From Hahella sp050299855 (GTDB taxonomy: Bacteria; Pseudomonadota; Gammaproteobacteria; Pseudomonadales; Oleiphilaceae), in contig JBNKWQ010000048.1 of the NCBI GenBank assembly GCA_050299855.1, positions 62,001-126,000 of the forward strand: DNA of 64,000 nt, written 5' to 3'. The first letter of the stretch is position 1; each line of letters starts with the position of its first letter. Shown here piece by piece: positions 9,203 through 17,893 of the stretch. The notes under the pieces are model-generated. The model had not been told where the DNA came from. It ran no database searches and worked only from the letters and a program-made list of their open reading frames with translations. The position numbers and the translations under genes are program-made.

Positions 9203-9613
9203 TTAGTCCTTTTTCAATCGAGTCCGTTTTTTGGGTTTTGTTTGGGGCTCCAGAGCCTTCTTCAGCTCTTCAACTTCTTTCTTCAGTTCCTGGAACTCAC
9301 TGTAGGTTGGTACGCCCAGTCTGTGCAAGGCTCTGGAAACACGCTGGTCGAATACGGTTTCCAACTTGTCCCAGGTAGTGTTGGCTTTGTCTTTAACCTC
9401 TTCGACCCGACCTTCTACAGCCCGAAATTGCTTTTCAAATACGCCACGGGTTTTCTTTTCCAGCTCTTCACCTTCCTGAACGAGCTTGTCGAACACCTTC
9501 CCAGCATCTTCTTCTGCTTTGTTATAAGCACCTAGCCCAGCCAGCCATATCTGCCGGGCTGACTGTTTTATTTTCTGAGATACCTGCTTAGAGGATTGGT
9601 TGTCGTCAGTCAT
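9203..9613 (-). CDS. Phasin, PhaI/PhaF-type polyhydroxyalkanoate granule protein
   Basis: A 136-residue protein of almost entirely charged amphipathic helix. It has an N-terminal SARQIWLAGLGAYNKAEE segment, the mark of the PhaI/PhaF phasins that coat PHA granules, then a coiled-coil region (EFQELKKEVEELKKAL) and a short basic tail (KPKKRTRLKKD). It lacks the long AAKP-repeat DNA-binding tail of PhaF, so it is closer to PhaI. It converges with the PhaD-like gene. The organism probably stores PHA. Confidence 0.88.
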   Translation of the reverse strand: MTDDNQSSKQVSQKIKQSARQIWLAGLGAYNKAEEDAGKVFDKLVQEGEELEKKTRGVFEKQFRAVEGRVEEVKDKANTTWDKLETVFDQRVSRALHRLGVPTYSEFQELKKEVEELKKALEPQTKPKKRTRLKKD

Positions 9614-9839
9614 TGATTTCTCTCAATTGGAGCTGGTTTTTTTGACAGGATAGCAGCAGCTTTAAGATATCTAAAAGAAGTTGCAATCGAGGTTAAGATT
9701 AAACTTGGTTGCCAAGTATTTTGGCGACCTAACGCGCAAAGCTCAACACAAATTGGTCGAACCTCTTTTTATAGACCACAATTAACTAACATCAATAGAA
9801 TTCTGACTCAGAACTCAGGGACAATCTGGCTTGTTATAA

Positions 9840-10694
9840 ATGATAGGTAAAACCAAAGCCAAATTTGTAAGTAACATGACTAAGTGGCTGACCTATGAAA
9901 AGTCACCAGGAGAAGTGCCGCTTAGCAATTTTGATCGTCTTCGTCATGAAATTCGCCCCTGCGATGTCATTCTGGTAGAAGGGCGTTCGCGTACCAGCGA
10001 AGTAATTAAGCTGGTGACGCAAAGCCGCTGGTCACATGCAGTTCTTTATATAGGCAGAATCCACGAAATTGAGAGCCCCTTTACCAGAAAACGTGTTCAG
10101 GAGTTTTATGATGGACAGCCCAACACACAGCTTATTATAGAAAGTGAACTTGGATACGGAACAGTGGTAAGACCCTTATCTGTGTATGACAGAGACCACG
10201 TAAGAATTTGCAGACCTCGAGAAATTACCTACCAGGACTCTCAAAGCGTTTTAAACAATGCTGTTAGGCAATTAGGCTCAAATTATAATGTTCGTCAGAT
10301 TTTGGATCTGCTTAGATTTCTTTTGCCCTGGTCTATACTTCCAAGGCGATGGAGGTCTTCTCTTTTCAGAACACATGCAGGAAAACAAACAGAGACTGTG
10401 TGTTCAACCATGATTGCCGAGGCTTTCGGCTCAATACAATACCCGATACTACCGTTGGTCAAAAAAACCACAGAATCCGGAATCCAACTTTTTAGACGCA
10501 ATCCCAGGTTATGCACACCCAGTGACTTTGACTACTCCCCCTACTTCGACATTATCAAATATCCCTTTGTGGATTTTTCTCATAGCAACACCAGATACCG
10601 TCTGCTGCCTTGGAGGGGAAGCGCTAAATTATCCGCCGAAGAAGACGGCTACTATCTGGATGACAGCCCTTTGTCATCAGATCAACAAGAGTAG
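9840..10694 (+). CDS. YiiX/YebB-like permuted NlpC/P60 cysteine hydrolase
   Basis: A 284-residue protein with the circularly permuted papain-like arrangement. His66 in RWSHAVLYIG comes first and Cys188 in ETVCSTMIAEAF later, with the opening CDVILVEG typical of YiiX-like 'lipo-like' proteins. Such enzymes are predicted amidases or peptidases of lipid- or peptidoglycan-linked substrates; the substrate is unknown. No clear signal peptide is seen, so a cytoplasmic or membrane-surface location is possible. The ribosome binding site before the ATG is weak. It stands alone between the phasin and the candidate small RNA. Confidence 0.75.
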   Translation: MIGKTKAKFVSNMTKWLTYEKSPGEVPLSNFDRLRHEIRPCDVILVEGRSRTSEVIKLVTQSRWSHAVLYIGRIHEIESPFTRKRVQEFYDGQPNTQLIIESELGYGTVVRPLSVYDRDHVRICRPREITYQDSQSVLNNAVRQLGSNYNVRQILDLLRFLLPWSILPRRWRSSLFRTHAGKQTETVCSTMIAEAFGSIQYPILPLVKKTTESGIQLFRRNPRLCTPSDFDYSPYFDIIKYPFVDFSHSNTRYRLLPWRGSAKLSAEEDGYYLDDSPLSSDQQE

Positions 10695-10811
10695 AATTCA
10701 CCGGCGTCATCCCCAGCTCTGTAGCTCCGGGGAAGAAAAACCACTTATTCATCCTGGCACTTAGTGCATTCTTATTAGAATAAAATATGATTAAAAAACG
10801 ACCATTTTTAT

Positions 10812-10839
10812 TTGTAAATAGCTGTAAAGAGTCAATACT
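10812..10839 (+). promoter_or_regulatory. Candidate sigma-70 promoter for the small RNA
   Basis: TTGTAA (10812-10817) and AATACT (10834-10839) are 16 bases apart and would start transcription near 10846, just before the first hairpin of the candidate RNA. The match is moderate and the call is inference. Confidence 0.35.
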
Positions 10840-10845
10840 TAAAAA

Positions 10846-10943
10846 TGACTGGTGAGGGCAACCCTACCAGCCATGTAGGAAGTCTTTCATGGATACTACT
10901 CACACCTCTAACCCGGTACCTCCCCTAGGTTCCGGGTTTTTTT
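10846..10943 (+). ncRNA. Candidate structured small RNA of about 100 nt
   Basis: This 326-base gap between two genes has no convincing reading frame but three consecutive hairpins. The first is 10849-10870, nine pairs with one bulged G and a CAA loop. The second is 10871-10892, CCATG/CATGG with a 12-base loop containing GGA. The third is a rho-independent terminator at 10910-10943. A plausible promoter precedes them. I do not recognise a known RNA family; it is not the GEMM riboswitch, in spite of a GGGCAA string. It could be a free small RNA or a leader element of the acyltransferase gene that starts at 11021. Confidence 0.4.
10910..10943 (+). terminator. Rho-independent terminator
   Basis: The stem AACCCGG (10910-10916) pairs with CCGGGTT (10932-10938) and is extended by ACCT/AGGT after one mismatch, with a 5-base loop and seven T. 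It ends the candidate small RNA or read-through from the upstream hydrolase gene. Confidence 0.85.
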
Positions 10944-11020
10944 ATTTAGCTCATAAATATTAAGTACTTGCCTTTTGTCTCTTTTCTATCACAGGATTTC
11001 GTCAGTATAATCGAGGACTT

Positions 11021-11902
11021 ATGGCCGTTTTCGCCACTAACCGGCCAAGGATCTATCCAGAAGCGGTAAGGACAGGACAACAGATAATGAAGGTACGCAC
11101 CCTCCTCAAGAAGGCCATAGTCCCTCAATCATTGGATGAACAACTAAGCTCTATTGAAAAACCTGTAGGCTCCCTGGGTTACGATCCTTGGGGTTTCAAT
11201 GTTGATGCCAACAAAATTGCTGTTTCCCTGTTTCGCCCTATCTTTGAAAAATATTTTCGGGTCGAAGTACACGGTATAGAGAATGTTCCTGCCGATGGAC
11301 CTGTATTATTAGTTGCGAATCACAGCGGCCAGCTGCCAATAGACGGCACCTTGATTGCCTACGCTCTGGCCACCCGGAAAACGGCACCGCGCATTCCCCG
11401 GGCTATGATAGAACGCTTCTTTCCCACCGTTCCCTATCTCGGAAACCTGCTAAATCAGATGGGGGGTGTTCTGGGTGACCCGGTAAACTGCGCCAAAATG
11501 TTAGCCCGTAGTGAGGCCATTATTGTTTTTCCAGAAGGTATTAGGGGCTCAGGAAAACTGTATCGTGACCGCTACCAACTTAAACGCTTCGGCAATGGCT
11601 TTATGCATTTATCAATGGCTCACGATGCACCGATTATTCCGGTCGGGGTGGTGGGATGTGAAGAAACAATACCGGCAATCGCCAACGTCGCCCCCTTGGC
11701 TCGGATGCTTGGCATTCCTTATGTTCCTGTAGCCCTGCCCTTCATTTTCCCTGCCAAGGTCATCTTAAATTTTGGAAAGCCAATGACCTTTAGCAATAAA
11801 GATTGCACTGAAGATGAGGTCACAAAACGAGTTGATAGTGTGAAATCTGCCATCAGTAAATTAATTGATAAGGGATTGCAGGAAAGGGAAAGGTTATTCT
11901 GA
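11021..11902 (+). CDS. PlsC-like lysophospholipid acyltransferase family protein
   Basis: A 293-residue protein with the acyltransferase core. ANHSGQLPIDG (His101, Asp108) is the catalytic segment in the spaced variant found in Rv0502-like members. A PRAMIERFFPTVPYLG segment, the FPEGIRGSGK acceptor motif and PIIPVGVVGCEE follow. It should move an acyl chain from acyl-CoA or acyl-ACP to a glycerolipid or similar acceptor at the inner membrane. GAGGA precedes the first ATG; an ATG at 11087 (AGGA upstream) is a second choice. Its stop overlaps the start of the SDR gene (TGATG), so the two are translationally coupled, as in the mycobacterial Rv0501-Rv0502 pair. Confidence 0.85.
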   Translation: MAVFATNRPRIYPEAVRTGQQIMKVRTLLKKAIVPQSLDEQLSSIEKPVGSLGYDPWGFNVDANKIAVSLFRPIFEKYFRVEVHGIENVPADGPVLLVANHSGQLPIDGTLIAYALATRKTAPRIPRAMIERFFPTVPYLGNLLNQMGGVLGDPVNCAKMLARSEAIIVFPEGIRGSGKLYRDRYQLKRFGNGFMHLSMAHDAPIIPVGVVGCEETIPAIANVAPLARMLGIPYVPVALPFIFPAKVILNFGKPMTFSNKDCTEDEVTKRVDSVKSAISKLIDKGLQERERLF

Positions 11903-12858
11903 TGCCAACAGCAGCGAAAACACGGGAAAACAAACCTACTCTGATGATAACTGGGGCCGCAGGCGCCCTGGCACAACAGGTTATCAAGCGGCTACGCAAT
12001 AAATACAGAATAATAGCGGTAGATTTCCGCGAGCAAGTCTATCTTAGCGATGAAATATCCAGCTTTCGTATAGATCTAAACAAGCGTGGGTTTGAAGACC
12101 TTTTCCGGCGTCATGATATTAAGGCAGTGATTCACCTTGGTAGAATGATGTCGAGTGAGGAAAACCGCATGAGGCGCTACAACTCGAACGTCATAGGGAC
12201 TCACAGGCTTCTGGATCTCTGCCATAAGTACGGAATTAACAAGGTTGTCATTCTCTCTACCTATCATGTATATGGGGCAAATGCCTACAACCCGGCGTTA
12301 TTGGATGAGAACGCTCCTCTAAAGGCAGCAGAACTGACTATGGACCTGGTCGATTCCGTGGAATTGGAGAATCTGGCCAATATTTATCTTTGGCGATATC
12401 CGGAGTTGAATATCACTGTTTTACGTCCCTGTAATATTGTTGGCCCCGGAGTAAAAAATACAATTTCCAATCTACTTTCAAATCAGTATTCGCCTGTACT
12501 GGCCGGCTTTTCGCCGATGATGCAGTTTATTCATATAGATGATATGGCAGATGCAATCACCATGGCAGTTAAGACCTTCCCGGGCGGAATCTATAATGTA
12601 GCGAATGATGACTGGGTAGCTTACCAGGATGCATTGTCCGCATCCTCATGCCGTAAAATCCCCTTGCCTTCAATCCCTCCAGCTATCCCCAGACTTTTGA
12701 GTAGCGCCTTAAGGCTTAAGACGTTTCCAACCTATTTAATAAATTACTTTAAGTACCCGGTGATCATCGACGGTTCACTCTTCAATAAAACCTATAATTT
12801 CAACCCGCAATATTCTCTAAATGAAATATTCAGATACTACCGCTCAATGAAGTCATAA
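11902..12858 (+). CDS. NAD-dependent epimerase/dehydratase-like (extended SDR) protein, catalytic pair not seen
   Basis: A 318-residue protein of extended short-chain dehydrogenase fold. The cofactor loop ITGAAGALAQQV is near residue 16, and VIHLGRMMSS, ILSTYHVYGAN and VLRPCNIVGPG follow in the normal order. Where sugar epimerases have the catalytic YxxxK, this protein reads DLVDSVELENLA, with neither Tyr nor Lys. It may bind NAD(H) without the usual chemistry, or use other residues. It is coupled to the acyltransferase gene upstream; pairing of these two families is known in other bacteria and suggests a lipid-related role. Confidence 0.8.
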   Translation: MPTAAKTRENKPTLMITGAAGALAQQVIKRLRNKYRIIAVDFREQVYLSDEISSFRIDLNKRGFEDLFRRHDIKAVIHLGRMMSSEENRMRRYNSNVIGTHRLLDLCHKYGINKVVILSTYHVYGANAYNPALLDENAPLKAAELTMDLVDSVELENLANIYLWRYPELNITVLRPCNIVGPGVKNTISNLLSNQYSPVLAGFSPMMQFIHIDDMADAITMAVKTFPGGIYNVANDDWVAYQDALSASSCRKIPLPSIPPAIPRLLSSALRLKTFPTYLINYFKYPVIIDGSLFNKTYNFNPQYSLNEIFRYYRSMKS

Positions 12859-12974
12859 AGAGCAGGAAAAGCCCCAAAATAGATAATTGATCAAATCATA
12901 TTCAAACCCATTTACACTCCTAGTCTCTGTACTAGACTTAGCAATGAGCCTACCAACAGCAAAAGGTGGATAGG

Positions 12975-13226
12975 ATGGATTCTTTCGATGTACTGGATCG
13001 GCTTCTGAAAAGCCTTTACCTTGCAAAAGAGCAAAAAGAAGCAGACAGACGGCATCCCACACTGCGTCGCCTGACACATCCTTATAAAGCCAAGAAGAAA
13101 ACCGTTAAAAATATCTGGCTTGTTTCAGGCACGTTTATGCTGCTAAACCCCTCAATTCCCTTGATAATTGGGACAACTCTATTTACAGCTTTTATCTCCT
13201 TCAGCATACTTGATGAAACTTTGTAA
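12975..13226 (+). CDS. Small hypothetical membrane protein
   Basis: An 83-residue reading frame with an AGGTGG ribosome binding site before the ATG at 12975; a GTG at 12966 in the same frame is an alternative. Residues ~1-45 are charged (repeated Lys/Glu/Arg), then about 30 hydrophobic residues (IWLVSGTFMLLNPSIP, LFTAFISFSIL) probably form one or two membrane passes, ending in DETL. No family is recognised. It lies 53 bases before prsK on the same strand, so it may belong to that operon. Confidence 0.55.
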   Translation: MDSFDVLDRLLKSLYLAKEQKEADRRHPTLRRLTHPYKAKKKTVKNIWLVSGTFMLLNPSIPLIIGTTLFTAFISFSILDETL

Positions 13227-13279
13227 TCTTTAGTCTGGCATACTGTCCGGCTAAACAACATGATGCAAGCCTCTGCTTT

Positions 13280-15376
13280 ATGAACATTACCTTCGGTGGC
13301 ATCAGTCATGCGACTGGCGCACTTGTCTATCTGTTAATCATGGGGCTGCTAGCCCAGGGTTATCTGCGCCGGTTAACTGATAGGGCCTTACTGGGTGCCT
13401 GCCTGCTGACTTCTCTATGGCTAACCAGCATCGCCAGTCAGCAGGCCTTTGACACTCCCCCGTTTATTGTTCGCTATACCCTCGAAGTCCTGCGTAACGG
13501 GGCATGGATATCGGTACTGCTGGTTTTACTAGGGGTTAAATTCCACCGTAAGGACAGTTCAGGCCCCACTCAGTACTGGCTGGGTCTAATCATCAGCGGA
13601 ATTCTATTCGGTATGCTGATAGCTGGCATCGCCAGAGGCATTGGCGGCCCGGCAGTATTGACAGGTCAAGCCCTGTTAATTGGCCAGATTACCGTTTCAC
13701 TCGGCGGACTCGTACTTCTTGAACAGGTGTGGCGCAATGTTACCGGCTATAAACGTCAAAACACACGATATCTCTGTTTAGGCATAGGCACTCTATTTAT
13801 CTATGACTTTTTCCTGTATTCGGACGCACTGCTGTTCAACCAGATATCACAGTCTTTCTGGGATGCACGTGGAGCCATAAATACCGTTTGCGCGCCTTTG
13901 GTCGCGTTGACCATGGTGAATACCCGCAAACAGCCCATAGAAGTACAAATATCCCGACAATTTGTATTTCATACCAGTGCTTTGGTATTTGCCGGTCTAT
14001 ATCTGCTGATCATGGCCGCTGGCGGCTACTATATAAATGCTGCCGGCGGGGACTGGTCAGAAGCGCTCCTGATCATATTTTTCTTTAGCGCCACCATCGT
14101 TCTTATTTTACTTGGCGGGTCAGCAAAATTAAGGGCACGACTGATGGTTTTTATCAGTCAGCACTTTTTCAACTACAAGTATGACTACCGGGAAGAGTGG
14201 CTCAACGCTACCGGCTTAGTGACATCGCTTGAGGCAAACGATGATCTGGAAAATCGCGTCATTCAGTTACTTGCTAAACCGGTGGAGAGTCAGGCCGGGG
14301 CGCTTTGGTTAAAGAATGAGGACAATAACTTTTCTGCCTCAACCTTCTGGAATATCCCTGAAATAAAATTCGACAAGATTGACAGTAATTCTGAACTGCT
14401 TGAGTTCATGCGCCAAAGTGACTGGATTATCAACCTTAAAGAATATCAGATAGACCCCACCCGCTATCATCTTATGGAAATACCTGATTGTCTCTGGTCA
14501 GTCCACAAGCCATGGCTTCTGGTACCCTTATTCATTGGCAATGCCCTCATAGGATTTGTTCTAATCTCTGAACCGTCCGCCAAGATAGAGTTAAACTGGG
14601 AAAACTATGACCTTCTTAAGATAGTGGCTCGCCAATGTGCAAGTTATATTGCTTTACTGCATACACAGACAAGATTATCCGAATCCAAACAGTTTGAAGC
14701 GGTCAACCGGACTTCAGCATTTATGGTGCACGATCTAAAAACCATCATTGCACAGCTATCATTACTGGTTAACAACGCCGGCAAGCATAAGAAAAATCCC
14801 GTATTTGTTGATGATATGATTCATACAACCGAACATGCTCTAAAGAAGATGAATCATTTACTACAGCAAATCCGTAACCCGGTATCCCGGGATGACATCT
14901 CACAGGTTGACATTGTTGAGCAGCTCAAGGACATTATCGTTCAAGAATCAAAACGAGATCCCATACCGAAGTTCACTGGCGATGAAGGTCAACTCGTAAT
15001 ATCGGCCGACAAAGAAAAACTTAGGAGCGTCTTTGTGCATCTTATCCAGAATGCTCAGGATGCTACCGACAAAGCTGGTGAAGTCACAATATCACTCAAA
15101 AAGAGCACCGGCTGGGCAGTTGTTTTTATTCACGACACCGGCAGCGGAATGACTGATGAATTTATTAAAGAAGAACTATTCAGACCATTTTCCAGCACGA
15201 AGGGTCTCACCGGGATGGGTATTGGCGTCTATCAAAGCCGTGAATATATTCGAAAGCTTGGCGGGTCAATCGATGTCACCAGTGAGCTTGGCGTAGGCAC
15301 ATGCTTCACAATTAAAATCCCACTGGTTAGTAGCTCCTCGGCCTACTCCAACTACACTGGAGTTGCCTACGGCTAA
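13280..15376 (+). CDS. prsK: XrtA/PEP-CTERM system histidine kinase PrsK
   Basis: A 698-residue sensor kinase. The first ~290 residues are hydrophobic, with about eight membrane segments. A GAF-like domain follows (~310-460, with PWLLVPLFIGNALIGFVLIS). His484 in FMVHDLKTIIAQLS is the phosphoacceptor, and the ATPase domain has LIQNAQDAT, DTGSGM and GMGIGVYQSREY. This architecture is specific to PrsK, which pairs with PrsR encoded 105 bases downstream. The pair is found with exosortase A loci and is taken to control PEP-CTERM and exopolysaccharide genes. The signal sensed is unknown. The ribosome binding site is weak. Confidence 0.93.
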   Translation: MNITFGGISHATGALVYLLIMGLLAQGYLRRLTDRALLGACLLTSLWLTSIASQQAFDTPPFIVRYTLEVLRNGAWISVLLVLLGVKFHRKDSSGPTQYWLGLIISGILFGMLIAGIARGIGGPAVLTGQALLIGQITVSLGGLVLLEQVWRNVTGYKRQNTRYLCLGIGTLFIYDFFLYSDALLFNQISQSFWDARGAINTVCAPLVALTMVNTRKQPIEVQISRQFVFHTSALVFAGLYLLIMAAGGYYINAAGGDWSEALLIIFFFSATIVLILLGGSAKLRARLMVFISQHFFNYKYDYREEWLNATGLVTSLEANDDLENRVIQLLAKPVESQAGALWLKNEDNNFSASTFWNIPEIKFDKIDSNSELLEFMRQSDWIINLKEYQIDPTRYHLMEIPDCLWSVHKPWLLVPLFIGNALIGFVLISEPSAKIELNWENYDLLKIVARQCASYIALLHTQTRLSESKQFEAVNRTSAFMVHDLKTIIAQLSLLVNNAGKHKKNPVFVDDMIHTTEHALKKMNHLLQQIRNPVSRDDISQVDIVEQLKDIIVQESKRDPIPKFTGDEGQLVISADKEKLRSVFVHLIQNAQDATDKAGEVTISLKKSTGWAVVFIHDTGSGMTDEFIKEELFRPFSSTKGLTGMGIGVYQSREYIRKLGGSIDVTSELGVGTCFTIKIPLVSSSSAYSNYTGVAYG

Positions 15377-15481
15377 AAGCGTGAAATTGATAATTAGGGA
15401 TATAGGTGGTTGTTTAGTGGCACCAGTCTCCCTTGCACCAAAAAAACCATTTAACAATTCTAAAACAAGGCAACAGTTATT

Positions 15482-16837
15482 GTGATTAAACGTTTACTCA
15501 TCGTTGAAGACGATCCTGGATTACAAAGCCAGATGCGCTGGTGTTTTGAAGACACGGAAGTTTTTATTGCAGATGATAAGGAATCTGCCCTCTCGCAATT
15601 ACGGCGTGTCGAACCCCAGGTAGTAACCCTAGATCTCGGACTGCCACCTGATCCAGGTGGGTCAACTGAAGGATTTGCCATTCTGCAGGAAATTTTAACG
15701 CTTTCTCCGATGACTAAAATCATTGTCGTTACCGGACGGGAAGAACGGGAGAATGCAGTTAAAGCGATAGGATTGGGCGCTTGCGACTTCTACCAAAAGC
15801 CGTTGGACGCCGACATACTTTCGTTTGTTGTTAATCGCGCATTCCGGCTTTATGAGCTGGAAATGGAAAACCGGGAACTTTCAGAAACCAAGTCTACCTC
15901 GCGCCTGAAAGGCGTCATTGCTGCCAGCCCTCCCATGCTTGAAGTCTGCCGCACGATTGAAAAAATTGCACCAGCGGACGTTACCACTCTTATTCTGGGT
16001 GAGACGGGCACCGGTAAGGAAGTGTTAGCAAGGGCTGTTCATGATCTTAGCCCTCGCCGGGACCACAATTTTGCCGCAATAAACTGTGCCGCCATTCCGG
16101 AAAACCTTTTAGAGAGCGAGCTGTTTGGTTATGAAAAAGGCGCATTTACCGGCGCCACTCAGATGAAGAAAGGCAAAATTGAATCGGCCAACGGCGGCAC
16201 CCTATTTCTTGATGAGATTGGTGATATGCCCATGCCGCTTCAAGCCAAAATGTTGCGTTTTTTACAGGAGCGAGTGGTAGAACGTGTCGGGGGAATGAAA
16301 GAAATTCCGGTAGACGTCCGTGTGGTTTGTGCCACCCACCAGGACGTCCGCAACCTGATATCCCTGGGCAATTTCCGAGAGGATCTTTACTATCGAATTA
16401 GCGAAATCACTATCGATGTTCCCCCACTACGTAACCGCCAAGGAGATGCTCTGGTTATAGGACAAGCACTGCTCAAGTCTTTTTCCAAACAGCATGACAA
16501 GGGAACACTTTGCTTTACTGAGGATGCCATAAATGCTATCCAGAATTACGCATGGCCTGGCAATGTCAGGGAAATGATCAATAAAATCAAACGTGCCACC
16601 ATTATGTGTGAAGGTAAAAGAGTCACAGCAGAGGATTTGGAACTACAACATGTTGAAGGTGGAAGCAAAGAGGTCTTCAACCTAAGACAGGTCCGCGAAG
16701 ATGCAGAAAAAGCCGCTATAAAACAAGCACTGGAATCGAGTGAGTTTAACATGTCTAAAGCCGCACGCTTGCTTGGCGTCACTCGCCCAACCCTATATAG
16801 CCTGACCGACAAATATAACCTCACCAGTACCCAGTAA
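15482..16837 (+). CDS. prsR: PEP-CTERM-box response regulator PrsR, sigma-54 activator
   Basis: A 451-residue NtrC-type activator. The receiver has phosphoacceptor Asp51 (VVTLDLGLP). The AAA+ domain has Walker A GETGTGKE (173-180), the sigma-54 contact loop GAFTGA (220-225) and Walker B GTLFLDEIGD. A Fis-like helix-turn-helix ends the protein (SKAARLLGVTRPTLYSL). It should drive RpoN promoters when phosphorylated by PrsK. Two candidate -24/-12 promoters in this window (25078-25093 plus, 32163-32178 minus) are natural targets. The start is GTG with AAGG upstream. Confidence 0.95.
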   Translation: MIKRLLIVEDDPGLQSQMRWCFEDTEVFIADDKESALSQLRRVEPQVVTLDLGLPPDPGGSTEGFAILQEILTLSPMTKIIVVTGREERENAVKAIGLGACDFYQKPLDADILSFVVNRAFRLYELEMENRELSETKSTSRLKGVIAASPPMLEVCRTIEKIAPADVTTLILGETGTGKEVLARAVHDLSPRRDHNFAAINCAAIPENLLESELFGYEKGAFTGATQMKKGKIESANGGTLFLDEIGDMPMPLQAKMLRFLQERVVERVGGMKEIPVDVRVVCATHQDVRNLISLGNFREDLYYRISEITIDVPPLRNRQGDALVIGQALLKSFSKQHDKGTLCFTEDAINAIQNYAWPGNVREMINKIKRATIMCEGKRVTAEDLELQHVEGGSKEVFNLRQVREDAEKAAIKQALESSEFNMSKAARLLGVTRPTLYSLTDKYNLTSTQ

Positions 16838-16878
16838 AAGGCTCGTTTCCCGCATTCTCAATACGGAAACAGTGATCA

Positions 16879-16905
16879 AAGCCCTCAAATCCAGAGGGTT
16901 TTTTT
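16879..16905 (+). terminator. Rho-independent terminator after prsR
   Basis: CCCTC (16882-16886) pairs with GAGGG (16894-16898). An A-A-G/T-T-T extension, including one G-T pair, and a run of seven T complete it. It closes the prsK-prsR unit. Confidence 0.8.
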
Positions 16906-17004
16906 ATGGCAAAATTAGAATTTCAGGAGCTATTAGCACGGCAGTTAACCTAGTAGCACACACCAGATTGTCAGCTATAGTTACATAGTGACCTACCTAT
17001 AAAT

Positions 17005-17856
17005 ATGCCTATGAATATTGAAGACCTGCTCGAGCGATCGGATAATTTACTTACACTTCCGGAAGTTGCGATGCGGCTGCATAGTCTGCTGAACGACGAT
17101 ACAGCCTCAATAGCAGATATTGCAGAAGTTGTTTCTCTCGATCCAGTATTGACTTCAAAGCTATTAAAGCTGGCCAATAGTGCTTTTTACAGTTTTGCTT
17201 CCAAGATAGATACGATTCCCCGTGCGATAAATATCATCGGATCGGATGCTATATATAGTTTGGCTCTGGCCAACAGCACCCTCGAAACCTTCAATAAAAT
17301 TCCGGTTGATGTCATTGATTTGGAATCATTTTGGCGGCAAAGCGTGGATTGTGCTTTGATCGCTAAGCATCTAGGACTTTCTGTGGTTGGTCAAAGTACG
17401 GAACGACTGTTCGTTACCGGCCTGCTCCATAATGTTGGTGAGCTGATTTGCGTATTAGAGTTACCCGAAATTGCTCACCAAATTGCAAATACAGACACTT
17501 CATCGCAGCGTGTTGAAAAGCAGAAAGCGCTGTTGGGATTTACTTACGCCGAATTGACGATGGAGTTCATGAAACTTTGGCGTTTCCCGGCGGAAATCTA
17601 TGATGTCGTAGGTAATATAAAACATCCTGAACAAAGCCAGTTTGTGAAGGAGGCAACATTATTGGCTTTAGCGGAAAAAATAGCCAGCACGCTTAGTGAA
17701 TTGCCACCTGCAGATCCGGCGGAGTTAGTCACTGAAGCGGAATTGTCTTTTCTCAGGGTTACACTGGTTGACATAAACAATGCACTGGACTACGCCAACC
17801 TGGAGGCCATTAATGTGCTCTCTATTCTAAGCCCCAAAAGTATGTCGATCTATTAA
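17005..17856 (+). CDS. HDOD-domain signalling protein
   Basis: A 283-residue HDOD protein, a non-catalytic HD-like helical domain found in signalling proteins. It has LPEVAMRLHSLLND near residue 17, SLDPVLTSKLLKLANSAFY, then INIIGSDAIYSLAL and LLHNVGELICVLELPE, in the usual order. No attached GGDEF or EAL domain is present. Its partner is unknown; HDOD proteins often work with two-component or cyclic-di-GMP systems. It follows prsR after a terminator, so it is probably transcribed separately. ATG at 17005 or 17011 may be the start. Confidence 0.85.
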   Translation: MPMNIEDLLERSDNLLTLPEVAMRLHSLLNDDTASIADIAEVVSLDPVLTSKLLKLANSAFYSFASKIDTIPRAINIIGSDAIYSLALANSTLETFNKIPVDVIDLESFWRQSVDCALIAKHLGLSVVGQSTERLFVTGLLHNVGELICVLELPEIAHQIANTDTSSQRVEKQKALLGFTYAELTMEFMKLWRFPAEIYDVVGNIKHPEQSQFVKEATLLALAEKIASTLSELPPADPAELVTEAELSFLRVTLVDINNALDYANLEAINVLSILSPKSMSIY

Positions 17857-17893
17857 GAGCCTGTATTTAAAGTTTCCCCACAGATCAATGACA

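Noticed and set aside
10851..10864. GGGCAA string suggesting a cyclic-di-GMP (GEMM) riboswitch
   Set aside because: The remaining conserved GEMM segments and two-stem layout are absent; a plain hairpin explains the string.
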